In this document: positions 51,092 to 60,163 of the stretch, in pieces
Layout of the letters: each line of letters begins with the position of its first letter
Position numbering within the stretch: position 1 is the first letter of the stretch
From: Azolla caroliniana
Taxonomy: Eukaryota; Polypodiophyta
Assembly: GCA_043228905.1 (NCBI GenBank)
Contig: JBHGNT010000013.1
Location: 2,480,001-2,544,000, forward strand
Direction: 5' to 3'
Length of the DNA stretch: 64,000 nt
Translations under genes and position numbers: made by a program
The notes under the pieces: model-generated
What the model was told of the DNA's origin: nothing
Database searches by the model: none
Seen by the model: the letters and a program-made list of their open reading frames with translations, nothing else

Positions 51092-51560
51092 TTGTTGAGA
51101 TTTAGCCGTTGCAGGGCAAGAATAATCACCGCGATTCTGGTTGAGTACGATAATCCTATGGGACACGAAACAACTATTGGTGCAAACAAATTCAAATTTC
51201 CCACTCAAAGTTCGTCGAAAGATCGGAGTTTGATAAGGGAAGCATCCTTCGACAAAAGATCAAAGTTTGCCAAACCCGCATCTTTTGATGAACCAACATC
51301 CTTCGACGAAGGATCAAAGTTCAACGAACCCACATCTTTCGACGAACCCACATCCTTCGACGAACTCACATCTTTCGAGGAAGCCATATCCTTCGACGAA
51401 AGATCAAAGTTCAACGAACCCCACATCTTTCGACAAAAGGTCAAAATTTGCCAAACCCACAAAGTTCGATGAAAGATTAGAGTGTACACCAAATCCACAA
51501 AGTTCGACGAAGGATCATCTTTTGACGAACCCGCAAAGCTTGATAAGAGAACATGGCTAG
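51092..51560 (+). repeat. Coding minisatellite in F (SFDE/KFNEPT repeats)
   Basis: Units of about 18-36 bp such as TCTTTCGACGAACCCACA and TCCTTCGACGAAGGATCAAA repeat from about 51225 to 51530. One frame (51092-51472) gives PTSFDEPTSFDELTSFEEAI-type protein repeats; other frames are open as well. Whether it is translated as a Gag N-terminus is unknown. Confidence 0.75.
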
Positions 51561-51763
51561 ATCCTCATGGACAGAGATGTGCAAAACCCGACCCACACGC
51601 CAGGAGGAGTCCACCCAAACCAACCAAATGCACGATGCTGACCCATCTAACCCGCCTCGATACCACGGAGGGTGGTTAACTCCGGGGACGCTAAACATGA
51701 ACCTCCCATCAAGCCCAACAACTAAAGCACCTCTCAACACGACCCCACTACATATTCACACGA

Positions 51764-52309
51764 GTGCATCAAAAACTTCACCTCCTAGAAGCATCGTCGC
51801 ATACGCACTGTCGAGGTTGTGAGCATAGCCCCGCGCCGCATTCGAGCACAACGGACGATAGTCCAAACGAAGCCCACATGCAACGACACTCGACACCACC
51901 ACGTATGGACACAACCCCTACACCCGACCAAACTGCCTCGACATCCCCAAACACCGAACTCGCACTAGCATTACAATCCATCCAAACCCTCGTGGCATTG
52001 ATGGAAAAGGAGCGAGCACCCACGGACCATTCGAGAAACCCTACAAACGACAACAGGAAGAGTGCTTCCATTTCTAAACTAGTACCCCATTTTCTCAGTT
52101 TCGGTGATGCCTATGATCACGTCGAGAGGTTCAAACGGATTTGTCGCGCTTATGAACCCCTCACAAAGACCACCAAAGTAGCCGCATTTGGGCTTACACT
52201 CGATGACCAAGCCGGAATTTGGTTTAGATCCTTGAATGAGGACATTGTCGCGGACTTCGAGTACGTCATCGAAGATTTCTTGATAAACATCGCTTGTCGA
52301 AGGTATTAA
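51764..52309 (+). CDS. F gag-like open frame
   Basis: A 181-codon frame (start uncertain) whose C-terminal part has the layout of a retrotransposon Gag domain: FLSFGDAYDHVERFKRICRA, KTTKVAAFGLTLDDQAGIWF, LNEDIVADFEYVIEDFLINI. The N-terminal half is Thr/Pro/Ser-rich. It ends at 52309 without knuckle, protease or RT downstream, so F cannot replicate alone and would need proteins supplied by another element. No catalytic domain of pol is visible anywhere in F. Confidence 0.55.
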   Translation: MHQKLHLLEASSHTHCRGCEHSPAPHSSTTDDSPNEAHMQRHSTPPRMDTTPTPDQTASTSPNTELALALQSIQTLVALMEKERAPTDHSRNPTNDNRKSASISKLVPHFLSFGDAYDHVERFKRICRAYEPLTKTTKVAAFGLTLDDQAGIWFRSLNEDIVADFEYVIEDFLINIACRRY

Positions 52310-54030
52310 TGGAACCCGAACGACCAACTTTTCGCCCTTACACCCCATGCCTCCTTGGTTTGGATTGGTGTTACATTAGCGAATGTCTCCTGTCACCGAG
52401 CACGAACATGGTCTCCTTTCAAACTAAAAACGGTGTGAAGTTCGAGAAGCTTGTCGCAACAACACTCGAACCATGTCCCACCAATCTCGGCGAGCTCTAG
52501 AGCGTGAACTTGCCCAGCCAAAAAAGAGCTCGTACAACCACCCCCTACCCAAGTTCAGAGTAACGCTAACATCGGCACAAAGACATCTGCGCCACGCAAA
52601 TGGGTGAACGTCCATGCGATTTTTGCCGAAGGACCACGCCGTGGAGAATGTGATAGTTGGCGAGTCTGAAAAGAACTCACAAACGCCCAGGGTTGGCACA
52701 AAAGTGCCACTCACTTTTGGGTCCCGAAACGAAGCCGACTCCCCAACCGTGACCATATCACGACTGCACGGAACACCCGAAAACCACGCACATCGACCAA
52801 ATACCCCGCCCAGGTTAAGGCCATAGACCTCATCCGGACTCAGCGACTAGGAAGTCGGAGTACACATAGAACTACCTCATAGTTCTAGGTGCATAAAGGC
52901 ATTCAAAAGCCTTCCAGCAATACTAGAACTACACACCCCTCACCCCCACCACCTCATCCACACCCCAACACCCCTAACTTTCCCAAACTCTCACAAAACC
53001 CTCAGTGGATCCCCGTCCAACCTTACTGTCCCCACACAAATCTTAGTCCACCCCACATTCTTGTAAATCTGCCTCCTACCTTATGTCATCCCAATCATCA
53101 ACCACTCGACCCGTCTTCTCCCTCAACCTCTATTACCGTGCCTGGTAGACAATAAACCCCCCTTCGGTCTACGTATTAGTACTTCCGATCTTCGTGTTAC
53201 CCTTTATTTTTTAGGGGCACCATGGGCAATCATTTTTACTTGCAGTCGCTCGAATTTTGGTTCAACTCGTTCTTTTTCGTATTAAGTCACATGGGAGTCA
53301 CGGTTTCTCTTTCTCGTTTCTTTTGTTTTAGGTTTTGATCATTATTTTTTTGGTAGTTTCAGTTTTTCTTTTGCTTTTCTTTTGTTTTAATTCTTTTGTT
53401 TTTATTTTATTTTTTTGATTGGTTGTTTTTTGTGCTTTTTCTTTCATTTTGTTTTGTTGTTTTCTTCTCCCCACCTCTGTCTCCCTTACAACTCTTTCTT
53501 TTCTCCCTCCTTTCCCCTCACACTTCCTGCCTCTGTTAGGACCATTCGCTCTCCTCCTCTCCCTCTCCATGTTGCTTCTAGCCATGGCTCACGAATATTT
53601 CTCCCCCCCTCTGTGTTACACCCAACCCCTCTCGTTTTGCTCTCTCCCTCATTTTCTCCTTCATCACTCTCCTTCCTGCCTCCATAGTGTCGTTGCTCGC
53701 CACCGCCTCCACCTGTCGCGCACTCCCTCGGGCAGGTCTAAAATCTGTTTTTTTCTCAGACTCTCTCTCCACTCTCTCACTCGATCCTTCCCAATGTAGC
53801 CCGTTGCCTACGAATTTACACTCCTCTTGTGGTGGCCACAACGGCTCCAACATCTTTCGGTCGTCCTCTCGCCGCAGACGGTCCCTTAGGACTACTCCAC
53901 TCGCAAGCTCGTTGCCCCCACAGTCCCCTTGTCGAACCACCCCCAGTTCAACGAACGAACCATTTCCCTCCCAATTCATGCATAGGTTAGAAGAGAGATG
54001 CTCTTTGAACCGCGCCACCAGTTCAAAGAG
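52310..54030. other. F interior, no convincing gene
   Basis: Open frames of 60-180 codons occur on both strands (for example 53578-54336, minus) but show no recognisable domain and consist of low-complexity Phe/Leu/Ser sequence. A T-rich then C/T-rich tract spans about 53330-53690. Confidence 0.5.
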
Positions 54031-54430
54031 CACGACTCCTCGAACTACGCACAGGTTCGAAGAGAGGCGCTCTTCGAACCTCACACCCCTTGTTCGAAGA
54101 GCGAGAATCTTCAAACCCCTCACCCCTGGTTCGAAGAGCGAGGATCCTCGAGCCCCCCACTCCTGGTTCTTCGAAGATCTAGACACTCTTCGAACCAAGC
54201 ACCAAAAAAAAATGTAAAAAAGTAAAAGAAAAATAATAAAAAATAAAATAAAATACAATAAAATAATGCCGCTGGTTGGAAGAGCACGACTCCTCGAACT
54301 GCGCATAGGTTCGAAGAGAGGCGTTGTTCGAACCACACACCCCTAGTTCAAAGAGTGAGGCTCCTCGAACCCCCCACTCTTGGTTCTTCGAAGATCTAGA
54401 CACTCTTCGAACCAAGCACCAAAAAATAAA
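54030..54430. repeat. Direct duplication in F
   Basis: The block CTCCTCGAACT...CGAACCAAGCACCAAAAAA occurs at about 54031-54210 and 54289-54426. It contains many TTCGAAGAG/CTCTTCGAA units, which can pair with each other. An A/T-rich tract separates and follows the copies (54210-54270 and 54420-54620). Confidence 0.75.
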
Positions 54431-54804
54431 AAGTAAAATAATAAAAAATAAAATACAATAAAATAAAATAATATCTAAATAACGCTATTCTTCAATCACC
54501 TCCTCCTATTTTCAAAATAATAATAATAATAATAGAATAAAATAGAAACAAAAAATAAAAAAAATCAAATCAAATCCAATAGAATAAATTTAAATACAAA
54601 AAAATAAATAAAAGAAGGATAAAATAAAATAATAATAAACATATAAATGAATAAATGCATAGATAACTAGATAACTAAGCCTACATCAATAGATTAATAA
54701 AATATCGTTAGCAGTACCACCATGTCAACACAAGTAAGGGGGTGTAAGAGTTGGTACACTCCCATACACCTTGTACTAATCTTTGTCCTAGCAGGTCATA
54801 ATCG

Positions 54805-55262
54805 ATGGCATCCATCCCATTCACCAAGCTCCTCCACACACACAACCCCCACGCTAGCTATGGCTCCCTGGTTATTCAAGCCGAGTTCAACAACACCAGT
54901 TGTACCCACCGGGTACCCAAAACCACCACGCAACTCAAGTACCTCGAGCCTGATGTTTTTGACACCCTTTCACGTCTAGGCCTCAAGTTCTTCCTCGAGA
55001 TTGGCCTTGGGGGGTACTTCCCGAGCTAGTCGACTGGTTCCTCATAGGATACAATCTCGAGACTGGTCATGTTCGCATGCACGCCTTTGCGGATTCTCCC
55101 CCTATCAAATTCCAATTCAACGTCGTCGATGTTTGCACTATGCTACATTTGCCGGTGGACGGAATTCCCTTTCACACCACGAGGTCCCCCGGTGTCACCC
55201 CCAACATCATCACCACCGTCTACACCGAGTATTCCGGACGTGAGGATTGGCATTTGATTTAA
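54805..55262 (+). pseudogene. F: frameshifted ORF, possibly a plant retrotransposon accessory domain
   Basis: MASIPFTKLLHTHNPHASYG runs to LGLKFFLEIGLGGYFPS at 55029; shifting frame there continues with ELVDWFLIGYNLETGHVRM, HAFADSPPIKFQFNVVDV and MLHLPVDGIPFHT to a stop at 55260, about 150 codons in all. The layout (helical lead, a V-W-F segment, then a FxxxxVxxxLxLP motif) reminds me of the domain of unknown role in many plant Ty3/gypsy interiors (Pfam Transposase_32-like). That match is tentative. Confidence 0.35.
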
Positions 55263-55629
55263 ATAAAGGCCCCACTTGCCATCAACTGGTCAGCCTCTGA
55301 ACTCGTGTCAATGTGCTCCCTGCCATCTACAAACGTAATTTCGAAACCATGATTGATACACGCTTCTTTCCCGCTTAAATTAGTTTTGATCAAAACCCCC
55401 CCTCTCCCTTCGCTGGCTACAACACCTCCACCTGGATAGCTCGCCCTAAGAAGGACTTCTTCACAATGACCGATCAAATGCAAGAAATCCACTTACCACC
55501 CCTCAACATCCACCATCTTTGCCACCGAGCACCCCCCGATGAACCCCCCTACTCCATCCTTCGCACCCCCAAAGCTCCAAGCTCCCCTTCCACAGTGCAC
55601 CCGGGAGTGTGTACTCATTATGTTGGGGG

Positions 55630-56215
55630 GGATGTTAAGCTCTTGGATTGCACCACAACCAATCATGAAGAAGAGCGCATCAACAAGAACCTAGTATGTG
55701 TTGAAGGACCTACGAAGAGGAAACGGCAAGAGGAAAAGAGGCTAAGGGACATCCAAGTGTGAAAGGTCCATACCCTAAACACGAATGCTATATAAGCCAC
55801 ATAGTGGTGGTAGTGTAAAGGTTCTTCCATTTGTAAAGATCTCCCTATTGATTAAGAGCTAGAGCTTCCTCTCCTCCTTCTTGTAACCTTTAAGCTTAAG
55901 AGAGATTAGCGAAGTGTTTAGTTAGAGAACACTAATCTCTCTTCCTTGTTGGTGCTAGACCTCTTAGCAAAGAGGGTTAATAAACATATTCATTACTCTT
56001 ATTGTTTATATTCATTACCCTATTGTCTATGAGAGTGATCTTGAGAGAGTGAGAGAGATATCATGCTTAATCATCTATTAATCGTTCAATGAGTGTGAGG
56101 CTCGGAGGTGTTCGACAACCATCTTCGTCCGATTCGCCATCAAAAGGGTACTCCCCGGTTCGAACTCCACAAACGAAATCGAGGAGTTAAGTCCATCGAT
56201 ACATAGAACTAACAC
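55630..56215 (+). repeat. F second LTR
   Basis: TGTTAAGCTCTTGGATTGC...CATAGAACTAACA, with TATATAAG at 55789-55796, preceded by the G-rich TGTTGGGGGGGA. It is followed by CATCTATTTGG, the same string that follows the first LTR, which is not expected of a 3' LTR. Confidence 0.85.
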
Positions 56216-56563
56216 ATCTATTTGGGAGGTCTGCCAAGTGGTCGCATCCTCTTCTTGGCGCGTGAGTCGTTGCGCTAGGCTTGCGTCTCTTACGTTTGCA
56301 TATTTTCGTTGGGGTACGAGAGTTGTGACATTAAAACACGAGATCGTGTCTCCATCCTCATCGCGACATTTTGTACCAATAGGGTACATTGAATTGGTCG
56401 TGGCGAGGGCATGAGAGTGGTGACATTAAAACACGAGATCGTGTCTCCATCCTCATCGCGACACTTTGTACCAATAGGGCACATTGCATCGGTGGTAGTG
56501 AGGGCGTCCTGGTTAATGCACCCTTCTTCATGACTGGTTGTGGTGCAATCCAAACGCCTAACA
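56216..56563 (-). repeat. Inverted variant LTR end closing F
   Basis: Read on the minus strand it starts TGTTAGGCGTTTGGATTGC and resembles the F LTR start, then holds two copies (about 80 bp apart) of a block with GTGTCGCGATGAGGATGG and CGTGTTTTAATGTCAC at about 56310-56480. It supports a head-to-head rearrangement. Confidence 0.7.
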
Positions 56564-56571
56564 GGGGTGGA

Positions 56572-57274
56572 TGTCGTGAAGATTCCAGGCCATAGGGGGG
56601 AAATGCAGGTGTGCACAAGTGCACCCCTTGTTTTTACTAATTTATGTAAATACTAGGTGTCGGTAGGTTTTGTGGATTACTAGGAAGTTAGGCATTAATA
56701 GAGGATTTAATATCGCGTAGGTGGGTGAGAACTAAAGCGAGATAGCGAGAGGACATCAAGAAGAGAATATAGGGGGGGATATCGAGAGGTCATAAAACCT
56801 GATGTAATGGCCACTCCTTGTGCTATAAAAGGGGCGGCCTGAAACAGTTTGACGGATCGATGTTTTCAGGAGGAGAAGACGTTGCCGAACAGGAATAAGT
56901 AGCTGGCTCTCTTGTTCTCTTCCGAACCTCTATGACCAAACTTTGGAAGGAACCCTCGGCTCCCGTCAGATGCCCGCGTGCTCCTGGCTAGAGGTCCCCT
57001 TTTTTGTGTGTTTTCTCTAGAGCTCGAAGCTCTATTCCCGGCTCTAACCGGTTGTATTCGTTGCGCTTTGCGTGCACGTCCTAACTACTATTGATAATCT
57101 ATCCCGTTGCTTTACGGTGTTTTCTGCTGTGTCGTTCTCGCATTGCTATTCTCTCGTATTACATTGAGTCTGAAACCTATGACCACCTCCTTCTTACTCC
57201 TATTTGTCTGTTCACGGTGTTTGTGTGCACGTGACACGTGGGCCTCTTCCTCCTTTCTTGATTCCTTCGTTCAA
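56572..57274 (+). repeat. A 3' LTR (truncated at its end)
   Basis: TGTCGTGAAGATTCCAGG start, TATAAAAG at 56824-56831. It aligns with the two parts of the 5' LTR up to TTCAAGAC, then switches to B integrase sequence, so the last 49 bp are deleted. Confidence 0.9.
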
Positions 57275-57653
57275 GACTCATCATGATGTATATTAACATC
57301 AATCGGGGCTCCTGGCGGAAAACCATACATCAACATAAAAGGACTATATCCCGTCGACATATGCTTAGAGTTGTTATAAGAAAACTCCAAAATTGGGATA
57401 TAACGTTCCCATTTTGTTTGTTTTGCACCAACATATGCTCGAAGCATGTCCTATATAATTTGATTTACTCGTTCAATCTGTCCATCAGATTGAGGATGAT
57501 CCATCAGTTTCTAACTTCTTAAAGACTTGCGTCCAGAAGTCACTAGTAAACTTTGGATCACGATCACTCACGATATCCATCGGTAACCCATAAAAACGAA
57601 ATAACTCGTCGATGAATTGGTAAGCCAATTCAGGAGTTGTTACCATGGTTTTA
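57275..57653 (-). pseudogene. B: integrase core fragment
   Basis: The minus strand encodes ELAYQFIDELFRFYGLPMD, IVSDRDPKFTSDFWTQVF, then after a one-base shift HPQSDGQIERVNQII and WERYIPILEFSYNNSKHMST, GYSPFMLMYGFPPGAPIDVN. These are the second catalytic Asp and the Glu of a Ty3/gypsy integrase and its C-terminal helices. Strand and order fit continuity with the chromodomain at 16524-16707, now split by A. C4 cuts the upstream side at 57654. Confidence 0.88.
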
Positions 57654-58274
57654 TGTTGGGAAATCAGTCCCTCCGGATGGGATCCGGTGATGAATGAAGA
57701 GGACCCAGTGAGAACCGGAAGAGACCCGGAAACTAGATCGGATGGAGCCGGTGAGAACCGGAAGAGATTCGGAAACCAGTTCGGTTGGACCTGGTGAGAA
57801 CCGGAAGAGAAGACATATTTGTAAATATGTTTTGAGTAAGCCTATTGAGGTTATATTTGTAAATAGCCCTAAGTTCATATAAGTATAAATATGACCTACG
57901 GCAATCACTTTGAGAGTGTTGTTGTCATATTGTTGTATGTGCATAACTGTTGTATAGTGAGAGAGACAGAGAGAGAGAGCGTGAGAGTAGCTACGAGCAC
58001 TTTCTGTTGTAACCGTCGTCTAGCGAAGATCGCGAGCACGAGGTCATTGCCTCTGTGTTTCCACTTTGTATTTCCTCTCATATAATGATAGTTCGGTGTC
58101 CATGGGCTCCCGTGGTTTTTCCCGATTAGGGTTTTCCACGCAAACATCTTGTGTGCTCTCTATTTTCTGTGTGTACTTGTGCTCTCTCCCCATTTCCAAT
58201 TTCTGTATTTGATTCTCATTGAAGTCATTGAAGACTCGGTTGTGGCGGAGCAATATTCCACACTATTTCATACA
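57654..58274 (+). repeat. C4 5' LTR
   Basis: TGTTGGGAAATCAGTCCC...TATTTCATACA, 621 bp, with TATAAATA at 57884-57891, GA microsatellite near 57960-57980 and the CTCCCGTGGTTTTTCCCG...TTTTCCACG segment at about 58106-58140. Confidence 0.9.
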
Positions 58275-58277
58275 AAC

Positions 58278-58289
58278 TGGTATCAAAGC
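58278..58289 (+). promoter_or_regulatory. C4 primer-binding site
   Basis: TGGTATCAAAGC, 3 nt after the LTR; one base from the initiator-Met site TGGTATCAGAGC. Confidence 0.88.
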
Positions 58290-58303
58290 AAAAAACACAG
58301 GAA

Positions 58304-59513
58304 ATGGAAGAATTGTTCGGCGGCATGTTCAAGCTCACAGGCTCCAACTACTCTGTGTGGAAGTCAAAGATGAGGGATATGCTGGTGGTTAAAGATCTTT
58401 GGTTCCCGGTTCAGTTCGAGGACAAGAGACCAGATAAGATCGAAGCCACAATGTGGGAAGTGATGCACATGAAGACGACGACATACATTCGGTGCTTCAT
58501 CGACATGAGTCTGTACAACAACTTCAAGGAAGAAAGTAAGGCTCATGAACTCTGGGAGAAGACCCGCATCATGTTCCAAAACAAGAATGTCTTTAATCGG
58601 GTTTCGGTATTTTGGAAGCTAGTGAGGCTATGGCTCCAAGACGGCTCTAGTATGGCGGATCACATGAATGCCTTCCAGGGACTATTCCATTAGGCAACCT
58701 TGTTGGAAGTACCTCTCGCCGATGAGGTACTCGTATTACTCCTGCTCGGTTCCCTCCAGGATAGTTGGGAGACGCTAGGCTGGAAGGAAAGTAGTTGTCC
58801 CTAGCAAGGGTAAAATCAAGTTTGCTAAATGAAGAAGCTCGCCAGAAGGACCGGGAGTCCAGAAGGCCTTGGTCACGGAAGATGACCACAACTAGGGAAG
58901 AGGCCGGTATCAGACTCCCCAAAACTAGGACAAGTCAGGGACAACGTCGAAGTCAAGGTGGAGGCCTACTTGCTTCTACTGTGGGAAGCCATGGCACTTC
59001 CAGAAGAACTATCAGCACTTATGGAAAGAGAAAGAAACCGGTACCACCGATTCGAAGAAGAGTTCAGACCGAAACGGTTCAGACTGGAGAGGCCTGGATC
59101 AGAAAGGAACGTCGATGATCGCGACAAGTGAAGAAGAACTGATGCTCATTACTGAGGATAATGAGGTAAACCTTGTTGGCGACGAGACAATGTGGGTTGT
59201 CGATTCCGGAGCGTCGTTCCACCTGACACCGGACCGAAGGTGCTTCTCATCCAACACAGCTGGAGATCACGGGTGTGTCCGGATGGAGAATAAAGGTAGA
59301 TGTCGAATTGTCAGCATAGGAGATGTGTTGTGACGACATCAACCGGATGCAAGTTGCTAGTGAAGGATGTCCGAGACGTTCCGGAGGTTCGACTAAACCT
59401 GATATGAATCGATTGGCTAGATGATGAAGGCTACACAGGTAGCATCCGAACCGGAGTCATGAAGTTCAGCAAGGGAAGCTTGATTGTGTGTCGATCCCAG
59501 AAGATCAACACGC
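58304..59513 (+). pseudogene. C4 gag-protease, degraded
   Basis: ATG at 58304 opens MEELFGGMFKLTGSNYSVWK and gag up to the stop at 58693, then, across stops and frameshifts, the gag C-terminus, a knuckle region (CFYCGKPWHFQKN, last Cys lost), and the protease WVVDSGASFHLTPDRRCFSS with intact Asp-Ser-Gly. A stop at 59331-59333 and others follow. The copia core continues (VPEVRLNLI, GVMKFSKGSLIV) to 59513. It parallels C1 gag closely. Non-functional. Confidence 0.88.
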
Positions 59514-60107
59514 TGTCATGGAGAAAACCGTCCCTAAGAGAAATCGGTGGATGATATGCGTGAACCGGCCCTTACACACGAACACATGTTTTGATATATT
59601 TATATACATAATTAAGTATAGGCCGGCGATGTAATTATCCTAGGTAGCACTAGTTCATTAAGTAGGGAATCGAAGAGAATAACAGGGATTTAACAATCTG
59701 TAAATGGCTCTCTCCTTGTGCTATAAAAGGAGAGGGAAAGGGCCTGAGTGGGCATCGGGCATTTAGAGAGGACGAAGTGTTGTCGGACTGGGAACCAAGC
59801 TCATTCCTCGACCATCATTGTTGCCGGGATTTTGGGGTTAGGTTGGCTGGCTCTACTGCGTGAAAGCCCGCGTGCTTCCGGTAGAGGCTCCACCACGTAT
59901 TTCAAGGCATGCGTTTGTCTGTGTCGAGTTTATCACCGGCTTGCCGGTTGTAAGATTGCAAGTTGTAATCTATATCTTTTATTGGATTCGATTCTTTCAT
60001 TTTCTGTCTCTCTGTGTTTCAGCAAGTCTATCTCTTTCTCTCTCTCTCACGTCCCTTAGTTCAAGGCCCCCGCGGTCCCGCCTTATTTCTTACGCGTGAG
60101 CGTAACA
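59514..60107 (+). repeat. Cw 5' LTR
   Basis: About 594 bp, TGTCATGGAGAAAACCGTCC...GAGCGTAACA, with TATAAAAG at 59722-59729. The right end is uncertain by a few bases: 15 nt separate the chosen CA from the primer site, against 3-4 nt in A, D1 and D2. Confidence 0.8.
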
Positions 60108-60122
60108 ACACGATATTAAATT

Positions 60123-60140
60123 TGGTGAACCCAACGTGAA
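60123..60140 (+). promoter_or_regulatory. Cw primer-binding site (tRNA-Trp)
   Basis: TGGTGAACCCAACGTGAA, one base (G to A) from the 18-nt site in A, D1 and D2. Confidence 0.85.
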
Positions 60141-60163
60141 TTAAGGCGGTAGAGGAATAAAAA

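Larger units (their letters stand above)
50316..56563 (+). mobile_element. F: rearranged low-coding LTR element (tRNA-Asp-like primer)
   Basis: The 5-bp duplication GGGGT flanks the whole block (50311-50315 and 56564-56568). Inside are a direct LTR pair (50316-50896 and about 55630-56215), a primer site like that of tRNA-Asp, and a mostly non-coding interior with a gag-like frame. To the right of the second LTR the block continues for about 350 bp and ends in an inverted, variant LTR start (TGTTAGGCGTTTGGATTGC on the minus strand). The outer ends are therefore inverted relative to each other, indicating rearrangement or a composite insertion. Confidence 0.75.
16708..57274 (+). mobile_element. 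A: old tRNA-Trp Ty3/gypsy element with nested insertions
   Basis: The 5' LTR is split by E (parts 16708-17091 and 38188-38577). A tRNA-Trp primer site, gag-protease, pol, polypurine tract (about 50299-50310) and 3' LTR (56572-57274) follow on the plus strand. Insertions to be removed: E, C3, S2 and F. Stops and frameshifts throughout show age. The left flank is ACGT. The last ~49 bp of the 3' LTR and the matching flank have been deleted, so the duplication cannot be confirmed. Confidence 0.9.
57654..59513 (+). mobile_element. C4: 5' part of a Ty1/copia element
   Basis: A 5' LTR (57654-58274), primer site, gag and protease, then the start of integrase-proximal sequence, interrupted at 59514 by Cw. 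LTR and protein belong to the C1/C2 family. The flank TTTTA at its left has no visible partner because the right end lies outside the window. Confidence 0.88.

Noticed and set aside
53578-54336. 252-codon minus-strand frame inside F
   Set aside because: Low-complexity, no domain, overlaps the TTCGAAGAG repeats; more likely an open stretch in non-coding DNA.
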